Shown here piece after piece: positions 14,707 to 22,727 of a DNA stretch of 32,446 nt; position 1 is the stretch's first letter; every line of letters begins with the position of its first letter. Origin of the DNA: Clostridia bacterium (GTDB lineage: Bacteria > Bacillota > Clostridia > Oscillospirales > CAG-272); NCBI GenBank assembly GCA_017935225.1, contig JAGBIA010000042.1:1-32446 (forward strand), given 5' to 3'. The position numbers and the translations under genes were made by a program. The notes under the pieces are model-generated. The model was given only the letters and a program-made list of their open reading frames with translations, was not told the DNA's origin and ran no database searches.

Positions 14707-17388
14707 ATGAAAAAATTATTATCAATTTTACTTATCTGCACGATGATGCTCGCATCCGTGCTTGCTATCATCCCCGCTTCTGCGGCTGAGACCGAGACAG
14801 TAAACTTCCTGCCCGACGGTCTTTACGATAAGCTCGCAAAGCTTTACGAAACAGACGGTGCAAAAACCAACGATTACGTTCCCGGCGTAACTCCCTTTGC
14901 TTACACCGGCTATTCGATCAACGAAAGACTTTCGGGATCCAAACTCCTTTCTATCTCGATCCCCGTAAGAAAGACCCTTGCGGCTGATGCAGAGGGCAAC
15001 TTCACCTTCACGCTCTGCACCATCAAGTCTTCCGAGATCGGTGTCAATTCCACCCCCACAAGCACCTACGTTATCAAGATCAAGGGTGCTGACCACGGTC
15101 TTGAGGCTAATAAGACCAACATCTTCAAGTCTATCAAGGTAGACATCTCCTCCTACAACATCACCGTTGCAGAGGATGAGGTCCTCGCGTTTGCAGGTGC
15201 GGCTGATACTCTTCTTCCCGCTTGGGCACCTAACGACGACTCTTCTGTTCAGAAGGCTATCAAGGAAGATTACCCCGCTCTCGTTGGCTTTGCAGCTAAC
15301 GTAGGTAAGGCAAGCTACTCCGCTAACGCGAACTCCTCTATCTTCTTTGACCTCGAGCTTGAAAAGGCAAAGGGTTGGGACGAGGAAGAGCCCGAGACGA
15401 CCGAAAAGATCGATTTCACCTATTACGATACCAAGAGATATATGCCCGAGGACGTATTTGCTGATCTCAAGGCTCTCTTTGAGAAAGACGGCGCGGCTAC
15501 TCTTGACTGGGTTCCCGGTGTTGCTCCCTTCACTCCCGTAAACGTTTCCTTCCAGAATCTTATGGCAGGCACCCGTATGCGCAGCATCACTCTTCCCATA
15601 AAGAAGACTCTCGCGGCTGACGCTGACGGTAACTTCAAGTTCACCATCTCTACCTTCAAGAGAGACGGACTCACGAATTCCGCCCCTGTAAACTCCTACA
15701 CCGTTAAGATCAACGCTGAAAAGTACGGTCTTACTCCCAACACCTCTGGCATATTCAAATTCATTAAGTTTGACGTAAGTGAGTACAACATAGTTGTCGA
15801 AAAAGACGAAGTCCTTGCATTCTCGGCTAACGGCGATACCATTATCCCCGGTTACTCGGGTAACGTTGCAAGCTTCCTCAAGTCCAATTTCCCGATGATG
15901 ATGGGATTTGGCGCATACACAGGAAATCCCAAGTTCACCTCTAACACCTGGACATCCGGCTGTATCTTCTTCGATATGGAATACGACGTTCCCGTTAACA
16001 AAGGATACACCGAGCTCCGCGATATCATCGCAGAGGTCAAGGATTACTGCAAGGACGACTACTCTGCAGGTTGGGATACGTTCAAGCTTACTCTTGACCT
16101 CTCTATTCCCTTCCTCGACGAAAAGAAGGACTCCAGCGACGAGCTCTCAGAAATGGCTAAGGCTCTCAAGGAGGCTGCTGACGGACTCGTTCCTCTTGCA
16201 AATGTAGACTTCACTGCACTCAATACCGCACTCAATGCCGCTAAGACACTTGAGGGTAAGAACGATGAATATACTCCTCTTACCTGGGATGCATTCGCAA
16301 AGGCTCTCGCTGATGCTAAGGCTGTTGCGGCTGATACAAAGTCCAAGCAGAGCACAGTAAACAACGCAACCAAGGCGCTTACCGATGCACAGACAGCGCT
16401 TGCAAAGAAGCCCGCGCTCGAAACTCTCGTAGCAGAGATCGCTAAGTGTGAGGCTCTCACCGCTGCTGACTACACCACTTCCACCTGGGCTGCTCTTACC
16501 GAGGCTCTCACCGCCGCAAAGGCAGTTAAGGACAATATAAACGCTACCGCCGCTGAGGTTGACACCGCTCTCGCTGCTCTCAAGTCTGTAGCAGATGCAC
16601 TTGACAAGAAGGTCGACTCGGCTGCTCTCAAGGCAAAGGTAGAGTCTGTTCTCGCTGAATATGACAGAGAGGCATATACCTCCGACAGCTTCAAGGTACT
16701 CAACGACCTTATCCGCGAGGCGGAGAAGGCTATCGCTGACGGTGAGGTTGGCGAGAAGAATACTGCTGATATGTTCAGCAAGATCGACAAGGCAATCGAA
16801 GGACTCGAAAAGAAGGCTGACATCGACGAGCTCAAGGCTCTCGTTGATAAGTGGGAGAACGTTACCGATGCTGAGTATCATCCCGATGGACTCGCAGCTC
16901 TTATGGAGATCGTAGATGAGATCCGTGATGCTTGCAAGCCTACCAAGGAATCTACCGTTTCGGTAGCTGATGCTGACGAATTCAAGGCTGCTCTCGAGGC
17001 TGCTGTTGCCGCACTCAAGAAGTACGCTGACTACACCGAGATCGATGCGAAGCTCGCAGAGATTGAGAATCTCGTAAAGGCTGACTACACCGAGGAGTCC
17101 TGGCAGAAGCTCGTTGACGCAAAGAACGCAGTTAACGCGCTCAAGTCTAACAGAATGGCTACCGAAGATGATGCGGCTAAGGTTCTTGCAGATCTTAATG
17201 CCGCTGTAGCAGGTCTTGCTAAGGCAGAAGAGCCCACCGAGGCACCCAAGGCGACCGCGGACAATGCAGGTGATACCGAGCCCACAGATGACGCATCGGG
17301 TTGCGGAAGCTTCGTTACCGCTTCTGCTCTCGTTGTAAGCGTAGTTGCAGTTCTCGGATGCACAGTTGTTCTCAAGAAGAAGGACTGA
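14707..17388 (+). CDS. Large FIVAR-type surface protein with C-terminal Cys-Gly membrane anchor
   Basis: The protein has 893 residues. A signal peptide covers about 1-27, ending PASAAE. Two tandem copies of a roughly 150-residue domain follow (about 33-185 and 212-370), sharing D-YVPGVTPF / DWVPGVAPF, RKTLAADAEGNF / KKTLAADADGNF and VAEDEVLAFAG / VEKDEVLAFSA. From about 480 to 850 come helical repeats of the FIVAR type, each with a pattern like YTTSTWAALTEALTAAKAV or YTEESWQKLVDAKNAV, a frequent spacer or carbohydrate-adhesion module in clostridial surface proteins. The C terminus has GCGS, a hydrophobic helix and KKKD. There is no LPXTG. The upstream in-frame ATG at 14644 lies inside the promoter, so 14707 is the start. 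Adhesion or display at the cell surface is likely; the ligand is unknown. Confidence 0.87.
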   Translation: MKKLLSILLICTMMLASVLAIIPASAAETETVNFLPDGLYDKLAKLYETDGAKTNDYVPGVTPFAYTGYSINERLSGSKLLSISIPVRKTLAADAEGNFTFTLCTIKSSEIGVNSTPTSTYVIKIKGADHGLEANKTNIFKSIKVDISSYNITVAEDEVLAFAGAADTLLPAWAPNDDSSVQKAIKEDYPALVGFAANVGKASYSANANSSIFFDLELEKAKGWDEEEPETTEKIDFTYYDTKRYMPEDVFADLKALFEKDGAATLDWVPGVAPFTPVNVSFQNLMAGTRMRSITLPIKKTLAADADGNFKFTISTFKRDGLTNSAPVNSYTVKINAEKYGLTPNTSGIFKFIKFDVSEYNIVVEKDEVLAFSANGDTIIPGYSGNVASFLKSNFPMMMGFGAYTGNPKFTSNTWTSGCIFFDMEYDVPVNKGYTELRDIIAEVKDYCKDDYSAGWDTFKLTLDLSIPFLDEKKDSSDELSEMAKALKEAADGLVPLANVDFTALNTALNAAKTLEGKNDEYTPLTWDAFAKALADAKAVAADTKSKQSTVNNATKALTDAQTALAKKPALETLVAEIAKCEALTAADYTTSTWAALTEALTAAKAVKDNINATAAEVDTALAALKSVADALDKKVDSAALKAKVESVLAEYDREAYTSDSFKVLNDLIREAEKAIADGEVGEKNTADMFSKIDKAIEGLEKKADIDELKALVDKWENVTDAEYHPDGLAALMEIVDEIRDACKPTKESTVSVADADEFKAALEAAVAALKKYADYTEIDAKLAEIENLVKADYTEESWQKLVDAKNAVNALKSNRMATEDDAAKVLADLNAAVAGLAKAEEPTEAPKATADNAGDTEPTDDASGCGSFVTASALVVSVVAVLGCTVVLKKKD

Positions 17389-17414
17389 TAGTCTGAATTA
17401 AAAAACAGATCCAA

Positions 17415-17445
17415 AAAGGATACGGAGCTCGTCTCCGTATCCTTT
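17415..17445 (+). terminator. Intrinsic terminator of the surface-protein gene
   Basis: AAAGGATACGGAG (17415-17427) and CTCCGTATCCTTT (17433-17445) form a 13-bp stem followed by ATTTTTGTTTT. Confidence 0.9.
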
Positions 17446-17458
17446 ATTTTTGTTTTGC

Positions 17459-17487
17459 TTGACTTTTGCGCTACTTTGTGCTATAAT
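17459..17487 (+). promoter_or_regulatory. Promoter of the MATE transporter gene
   Basis: TTGACT (17459-17464), 17-base spacer, TATAAT (17482-17487), directly after the preceding terminator. Confidence 0.75.
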
Positions 17488-17518
17488 ACTCACGGCAAAA
17501 GAAAAGGAGATGATAGAC

Positions 17519-18889
17519 TTGAGTGCAAAAAGCATTTCAAAGGATTTTACACAAGGAAATATAGCAAAGCAATTATTCTTCTTCGCCATTCCCTTTATGG
17601 CATCCAACGCGCTTCAGGTGCTCTACAGCACGATAGATATGATAATCGTAGGCGAGTACGTCGGCACCGCGGGGCTCTCGGCAGTCTCGCAAAGTAGCCA
17701 GATCGTGAACTTCGCGACGATGGTCTGCCTCGGATTTTCAAACGCGGGTCAGGTGCTTCTCGCTCAGGCGATGGGCGCAGGCAAGCGCAAGGAGATGAAC
17801 GACGTTATCGGCACGCTATTTGGCTTTATCGCCGCAGTTGCGCTGATATTCACCACCGTGATGATCGCGGCGCAATCCTGGATACTCGACGTAATGAAGA
17901 TCCCCGCAGAGTCCTGCGATATGGCGCGCGACTACCTCGTTATCTGCTCGGCGGGTCTGGTGTTTACCGCGGGATATAATATGATATCTGCCGTCCTTCG
18001 CGGTATGGGAGATGCGAAGCGGCCCTTTCTCTTTATCGGTATCGCATCGGTAACGAACCTCGTGCTCGACGTGATCTTCACGGGAATTTTGGGATGGGGC
18101 GTTGCGGGCGCGGCGTGGGCGACCATCATCGGTCAGGCGGCATCCTTTATCTTCTCGCTCTTCTATCTTTTCAAAAAGAAGGAGTCATTTGGCTTTGATT
18201 TCAAGCGTGAGAGCTTCGTTCCGAAGCTTCGCTACGTCGGAATGATCGCAAGCCTCGGAACGCCTATGGCTATACAGTCGGGATGCATCAATCTCTCGAT
18301 GCTCGTGGTCAACGCTATGATCAACGACGTCGGCGTGGTCGCATCGGCGACGTTTGGCGTAGGGGTGAGAATTGACGATATCGTCAACAAAATCTCTCAG
18401 GGTATTCAGTACGCCGCAGTTCCGATGATCAGCCAGAATATCGGCGCGGCAAAGCCCGAAAGAGCCAAAAAGATCGTCCTCGTTGCGTGGATGTTCTCGG
18501 TCGCGCTGACGGTATTCTTTATGATACTTTACATCACGCTCGGCAAGCAACTGTTTATGATATTCTCGGACGATCCGCTCGTCCACGGGATGTCGCACGA
18601 ATTCGTCAGAGCGATACTCTGGATGTTCCCTGCCTTTGCAGTAATGCGCGGCAGCGGCGCGTTCGTTCAGGGCATCGGCAACGCGAAGCTCTCTATGGTC
18701 TTGGCACTTCTCGACGGAGTGGTGCTCCGCATCGGTCTTAGCTGGCTCTTCGGAATTTACTTCGGCTGGGGCTTTTACGGCTTCGTGCTCGGCTACGGAC
18801 TCGCGCCCTACGGCTACGCCATCCCGAGTATGATCTACTTCCTCGCAGGAAGATGGCAGAAGCGAAGGACGTTGGCTGAGGATATATAA
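17519..18889 (+). CDS. MATE-family efflux transporter
   Basis: The protein has 456 residues and about twelve membrane helices in two homologous MatE halves; each begins with the hallmark bundle (SNALQVLYSTIDMIIVGEYVG near the N terminus, QSGCINLSMLVVNAMIND near the middle). MATE proteins expel organic cations, drugs or metabolites using a Na+ or H+ gradient. The start is probably the TTG at 17519: AAGGAG (17504-17509) lies nine bases before it, whereas the in-frame ATG at 17510 abuts the ribosome site with no spacer. Family length supports this. It is a single gene with its own promoter and a terminator at 18907. The substrate cannot be read from the sequence. Confidence 0.9.
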   Translation: MSAKSISKDFTQGNIAKQLFFFAIPFMASNALQVLYSTIDMIIVGEYVGTAGLSAVSQSSQIVNFATMVCLGFSNAGQVLLAQAMGAGKRKEMNDVIGTLFGFIAAVALIFTTVMIAAQSWILDVMKIPAESCDMARDYLVICSAGLVFTAGYNMISAVLRGMGDAKRPFLFIGIASVTNLVLDVIFTGILGWGVAGAAWATIIGQAASFIFSLFYLFKKKESFGFDFKRESFVPKLRYVGMIASLGTPMAIQSGCINLSMLVVNAMINDVGVVASATFGVGVRIDDIVNKISQGIQYAAVPMISQNIGAAKPERAKKIVLVAWMFSVALTVFFMILYITLGKQLFMIFSDDPLVHGMSHEFVRAILWMFPAFAVMRGSGAFVQGIGNAKLSMVLALLDGVVLRIGLSWLFGIYFGWGFYGFVLGYGLAPYGYAIPSMIYFLAGRWQKRRTLAEDI

Positions 18890-18906
18890 ACTAACTTTAT
18901 GCATAC

Positions 18907-18933
18907 AAAAAAGACGGCTGAGCCGTCTTTTTT
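18907..18933. terminator. Bidirectional terminator between convergent genes
   Basis: AAAAAAGACGGC-TGA-GCCGTCTTTTTT is a symmetric hairpin with A and T runs on both sides. It sits between the stops of the MATE gene (plus) and the lipoprotein gene (minus) and can end both. Confidence 0.85.
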
Positions 18934-18943
18934 GTTTATTGTT

Positions 18944-20056
18944 TTAATTAATGAAGCTATTTATAAGAGCCTTGTCTTCTTCATTCAGCGTCAGCGAGCG
19001 GTCGCCCTCGACGCAAACACCAAGCTCAGAGTTATATAGGATAGTACGCTTTTCTCCCGTAAATTCGTATATGGGCATAGCATAATGCTCTTTATCGTCG
19101 TTTCCGACAATAAGCTTTTCGATGATCTCAATAGTATAATCGAACTCACATTCGGGCACTTGCGCCGACCAATCGCGCGCCTTGAAGAATGTTCTTTCAC
19201 AAGCTGTTACCTTTTCATTCCAAAAGCTTGTTTCTTCAATCTTTCCTCCGTCGAAATTACGGGTAATATTGAAATCAAAGTTCTTATTGCAATATTCAAT
19301 ATTTACTTCGGTAATATCTCCGCTTATTGATGCCTTATCCAGCTCGATGACCGCGCAACCACCTGCCTCCGAATCATTGGTGGAATAATACTTAGTAACA
19401 CAAATTGAAAGCGTTAATTTTCCCTCTTCCATTGTGGCTGATACAATTTTTCTGAAACCGGGATAACATCCGTGTCCGTGAAATCCGATTGCCAAGTATA
19501 TTGAATCTTTACAAAGTTGTTCATCAAGCGTTGCTCCGTCAAGAACGTAGATCTCCCTATCGAAATTTGTAAATATATTTTCGGCTCTTTTTTGATCAAT
19601 ATAATAGCTTACTGAAAGGCAGTGATTAGCATCATACGACCAAGCTCTCGTCACACGTGCGTCTCCGCTATCGGTCGTAATATCCGGAACATCGAATTCA
19701 TACAACATTTTTTCCCAAGCTTGACCCCAACCGTCACCTCTGGCATCAATACCTATCAAGCTTCTCAAAAATTTTCTTTCGTCGCTGTCGTTAACAGCGT
19801 TTTTAATTTCACCGTCACCGTACTGTATCATATCAAAAATATCCTCTTTTGACGGTGGCAGAATGGGTTCGGTAGGCTCTTCTGTAGGTTCGTCGGTAGG
19901 CTTCTCGGTAGGCACATCGGTGGGCGGTGCCTCGGTCGCCTTGTCGGTGTTCTTCTCGGTGCCATCTTCACTTCCGAATATATCGTCAGAATCAAAGCAA
20001 GCGGTTAAAGTACACACTGCCAAGAAAATCAATATCATACTAAATAATCGTTTCAT
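18944..20056 (-). CDS. Hypothetical lipoprotein with TEP-rich linker
   Basis: The protein has 370 residues. The ATG at 20056 has GGAGG before it and begins a normal signal peptide ending in the lipobox LTAC (Cys at about 20). Residues 30-65 form a Thr-Glu-Pro linker with PTDVPTEKPTDEPTEEPTEP, a flexible stalk. The folded region (about 70-370) is beta-rich and mixed in charge, with no motif that I recognise. The general plan (lipobox, linker, unknown domain) matches the lipoprotein at 2189, but the domains are not obviously homologous. The gene stands alone, AT-richer than the operons around it. Its function is unknown; it should lie on the outer face of the membrane. Confidence 0.85.
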   Translation of the reverse strand: MKRLFSMILIFLAVCTLTACFDSDDIFGSEDGTEKNTDKATEAPPTDVPTEKPTDEPTEEPTEPILPPSKEDIFDMIQYGDGEIKNAVNDSDERKFLRSLIGIDARGDGWGQAWEKMLYEFDVPDITTDSGDARVTRAWSYDANHCLSVSYYIDQKRAENIFTNFDREIYVLDGATLDEQLCKDSIYLAIGFHGHGCYPGFRKIVSATMEEGKLTLSICVTKYYSTNDSEAGGCAVIELDKASISGDITEVNIEYCNKNFDFNITRNFDGGKIEETSFWNEKVTACERTFFKARDWSAQVPECEFDYTIEIIEKLIVGNDDKEHYAMPIYEFTGEKRTILYNSELGVCVEGDRSLTLNEEDKALINSFIN

Positions 20057-20183
20057 AACTTTCCTCCACAAAAAACAAATCAAATACTTACCATTGTCTT
20101 ATGGCAAAATACAAACTTGACCGCAACTTGTACACAAAAGGGCGTTTGGGTCAACGATCTCCCATGTAAGCTTGTTCAATTGT

Positions 20184-20212
20184 ATTATACCATATACATA
20201 GCTTAAGTGCAA
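20184..20212 (-). promoter_or_regulatory. Probable promoter of the lipoprotein gene at 20056
   Basis: On the minus strand TTGCAC (20212-20207), 17-base spacer, TATAAT (20189-20184). The leader before the gene would be about 125 bases, without a recognised RNA motif. Confidence 0.6.
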
Positions 20213-20261
20213 CGCACAAAACAAACAAAATTTTACGTTTTATTTTATTCAATTATAACAA

Positions 20262-20300
20262 AAAAACTGCGCCTATGCTTTATGGCAGGGCACAGTTTTT
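20262..20300 (-). terminator. Intrinsic terminator of the TPR/DUF4037 operon
   Basis: Minus-strand arms AAAAACTGTGCC and GGCGCAGTTTTT enclose a loop of about 15 bases, followed by TTGTT. It begins three bases after the DUF4037 stop. Confidence 0.8.
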
Positions 20301-20303
20301 CTT

Positions 20304-21245
20304 TTATATCGCATAAAGTATATGCAGATTTCTCACTTTTGCATCAGCGATAAGCGAGTTGACAGAATATGCAAGTTCCTCCATAGAGCTGCTTTCGGTA
20401 GTTAAAAGACCGTCGTCTCTCAGCGCAAGCGCGATATCGCGGCAGATCTGCTCGACCGTCTCGCTCTTTTTTGAGATCTCGCTCTCGCCGTTTCCGCTCG
20501 AGATAAGATACTCGAGAGGCTTTGCAAGCTCGGATAGCCGCTCAAGCTCGGATAGCGCGCGGAAGCTCCATTTGTAGTAGGGCGCGTAGTGCTTATTGAC
20601 AAGGAATATGACCGCGAGCGCCGCCTTGACAAACTCGAAGATCGCGAGCTGTGCCGCCGCGCTGTCGTGGCGCGCTACGCATCTATTGTAGTTATACTGC
20701 CCCGCCTGACCCATCAGCAAGAGATTTCCCGCAAGCCGCTTGAGTCTTACGTCGTCGGGCAGATACGAAAGTCGCGCGCGGATCTCGGTGATCTGTCCGA
20801 GTCCGTCGTAGAATATCTCGCCATTCGTGACCTCTGCGAGTGCCTGCTCGGGAATAGCAAAATACTGCTCGGTCGTTATGCGTCCGTCCGCACTTCCCGT
20901 CCGATCGTAAAGGAAATCGCTTATTCTTATCACGCCGTGTCTCTCTCCGCCGACGGGCGAGAGATATGAGCGGCGGTAGCCCATAAATTCCTTTGGGAGC
21001 TTTGAATACGCGCGCTCGAGCGCAAATGCAGTCTTGCGGTCAACTATCGACTCGTCGGGCAGAAAAATGCAAAATCCCGGCTCAAAATCGTGGTCCTGCG
21101 AATAAACGTCGTCGTAGCCGAAGCACTCCGAGCCGCTCCCTGCAAGTCCTACCGCCAAAAGACCGAGAATATCGCCAAACTGCTCGCGTAGCATCGGCTC
21201 GCCGCATTCAAGATAAAAACGGCGCGAGAGCTCAAGTCCCTTCAT
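20304..21245 (-). CDS. DUF4037 nucleotidyltransferase-like protein
   Basis: The protein has 313 residues. The start at 21245 is set by AAGGAGG inside the end of the TPR gene, with which it overlaps by 14 bases. Near the N terminus GLAGSGSECFGYDDVYSQDHDF (about 34-54) is the hallmark of DUF4037: a GS...D-x-D arrangement like that of nucleotidyltransferases (Gly36-Ser37, acidic residues 45-46 and 51-53). The rest is helical, with a KHYAPYYKW stretch typical of the family's C-terminal domain. It may adenylylate or otherwise modify a small molecule or protein, but no member's reaction is known to me. The coupling to a TPR protein is the best clue: the TPR partner may present the target. Confidence 0.85.
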   Translation of the reverse strand: MKGLELSRRFYLECGEPMLREQFGDILGLLAVGLAGSGSECFGYDDVYSQDHDFEPGFCIFLPDESIVDRKTAFALERAYSKLPKEFMGYRRSYLSPVGGERHGVIRISDFLYDRTGSADGRITTEQYFAIPEQALAEVTNGEIFYDGLGQITEIRARLSYLPDDVRLKRLAGNLLLMGQAGQYNYNRCVARHDSAAAQLAIFEFVKAALAVIFLVNKHYAPYYKWSFRALSELERLSELAKPLEYLISSGNGESEISKKSETVEQICRDIALALRDDGLLTTESSSMEELAYSVNSLIADAKVRNLHILYAI

Positions 21246-21981
21246 ATATCCTCCTTGCGCGGTCCTGCAGCTCCTTTGCGTAAAGGAACTGACCGTAATA
21301 GTCGAACACCGAGGCGCACTTCTCGCAGACGAATGCGTAATATCCGTCGCGCTCGCCCTCGCCCTCAAGAAGCTCGCGAGCCTTCTCGAGAAGCTCTGCG
21401 ATCGTCTCGTCTGCCTCAAGCAATCCAAGCTCACTCTCAGCGGCGCTTGCCATATTCAGATAGGTGATAGCCACCTCAAGCTGACCGCCGTTTGCCATCA
21501 TTATCCCGATAGCGCGCAGATAAAGCTCTCTCGCCTCGTCAAACCGAGAAAGGTCGACGAGCGCGAGCGCCATATTGTTATAAAGTCCGCCAAGGCGCGA
21601 GTCAGTCGCGTCAAGCTCACGCTCGTATATCTCACGTGCGCGCAAGAAGAGCGACATTCCCTTCTCCGCCTCGCCAAAAGCCTTGTAGACGGTTGCGGCG
21701 TTGAGGAAGGATGTAGCCGCGCCGACCTGCGAGGAGATGCCCTCTTTTTCGATAAGCGCGAGCGTGCTCTCTGCGCACTCGATCGCCTCGCTCTTGCGCG
21801 AGAGCTTGCGCAAAAGCCCCATCAGCTCGTTTCTCACAAGGAGCTCTGTGCGCAGATCGCGATTTGCGCTTGCCTCAGACAGCCAATAGCGCAGATGTCG
21901 CTCCGCAGATACGTAATCGTTTTTATTCAGATATTCGTCAAGCTTCAAGATTATACGCTCACTCGAAACACATCCTGCCAT
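21232..21981 (-). CDS. Tetratricopeptide-repeat protein
   Basis: The protein has 249 residues, cytoplasmic, with no signal peptide. It consists of about six helix-turn-helix TPR units, for example EKGMSLFLRAREIYERE and RFDEARELYLRAIGIM, each with the small-residue pattern LYNNMALALVDL. Such scaffolds bind peptides or partner proteins. GGGAGGA precedes the ATG. It forms a two-gene operon with the DUF4037 protein through a 14-base overlap and has its own promoter at 22010-22038. Other clostridial genomes often pair these two families, which argues for a functional complex. The role is unknown. Confidence 0.88.
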   Translation of the reverse strand: MAGCVSSERIILKLDEYLNKNDYVSAERHLRYWLSEASANRDLRTELLVRNELMGLLRKLSRKSEAIECAESTLALIEKEGISSQVGAATSFLNAATVYKAFGEAEKGMSLFLRAREIYERELDATDSRLGGLYNNMALALVDLSRFDEARELYLRAIGIMMANGGQLEVAITYLNMASAAESELGLLEADETIAELLEKARELLEGEGERDGYYAFVCEKCASVFDYYGQFLYAKELQDRARRIYEGT

Positions 21982-22009
21982 TGTTGTTCCTCCCGTGTTT
22001 GATAGTTAA

Positions 22010-22038
22010 ATTATATCATACTTTTCGCGCTTTGTCTA
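22010..22038 (-). promoter_or_regulatory. Promoter of the TPR/DUF4037 operon
   Basis: On the minus strand TAGACA (22038-22033), 17-base spacer, TATAAT (22015-22010). It starts just after the ECF S-component stop, so the TPR operon can be read independently. Confidence 0.75.
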
Positions 22039-22040
22039 TC

Positions 22041-22727
22041 TCAAACGCCGTATTTTATTTTAATTCTTGATAGCTTGTCGCCAAACGGCTTTGCCATAAA
22101 GAAAAGGAAGATCGCGTTTGAGATCGCGTAGAGCGCGGTGTGCGGCAGAGACCTGAGCAGAGCCGCAAGATAAAGCTCGAAGCTGAACAGTCCGTTATAG
22201 TGGATCACCGTCCACACGTCCATAATAAGCGAGAATGCAAGTCCCGAGATCACGCCGTAGATCACGAGCGCGATCCTGCTTTTTGCGAGCGGGCGCGCAA
22301 GATAGCCCGCTATAAGACCGATAAGCCCCCAACCGAGCATCTGAAACGGTGTCCACGGTCCTTGTCCTGACATAAAATTCGAGATAAGCGCCGCGAGCGC
22401 ACCGCAGGCAAAACCTGCCTCGCTGCCAAGATAGATCGCCGCGATGACCACGATCGCCGTGACGGGCTTGAATAGCGGGATCATTCTGCCGATCACGCAG
22501 AGCGCGACCATAACCGCGAGCAGAACCGAGCGTCTGCTCCCCATCTCGCGTCGTTCAAATCCGCTCCAGAAAAGCAGAAGAGCCAGCAGAGTCACGCCGA
22601 GCGAGATCACGAGGTGTCGCTTTTCTTCAAGGAAGATCGCGCCGAGGATGATCACGGCAGGAATGAGCGCGAACGGAAGTATGATACCGAGCGCGCGGCG
22701 GAGAGTCTGATTTTTTATCACGGTCAT
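22041..22727 (-). CDS. ECF transporter S component, probably for a corrinoid
   Basis: The protein has 228 residues with about six membrane helices. It is the substrate-binding (S) subunit of an energy-coupling factor importer; SNFMSGQGPWTPFQMLGWGL (116-135) is typical of this S-component family. The start at 22727 shares four bases (ATGA) with the end of the ATPase gene, so the two are translationally coupled. It is the last gene of the riboswitch-controlled operon. Substrate assignment comes from context: a cobalamin riboswitch and a transcobalamin-like protein in the same transcript point to B12 or another corrinoid, as for the S component CbrT. The sequence alone does not prove which ligand is carried. 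Confidence 0.85.
   Translation of the reverse strand: MTVIKNQTLRRALGIILPFALIPAVIILGAIFLEEKRHLVISLGVTLLALLLFWSGFERREMGSRRSVLLAVMVALCVIGRMIPLFKPVTAIVVIAAIYLGSEAGFACGALAALISNFMSGQGPWTPFQMLGWGLIGLIAGYLARPLAKSRIALVIYGVISGLAFSLIMDVWTVIHYNGLFSFELYLAALLRSLPHTALYAISNAIFLFFMAKPFGDKLSRIKIKYGV

Noticed and set aside
17510..17518. ATG start for the MATE gene
   Set aside because: The ribosome site ends directly at this ATG with no spacer; TTG at 17519 has the correct distance.
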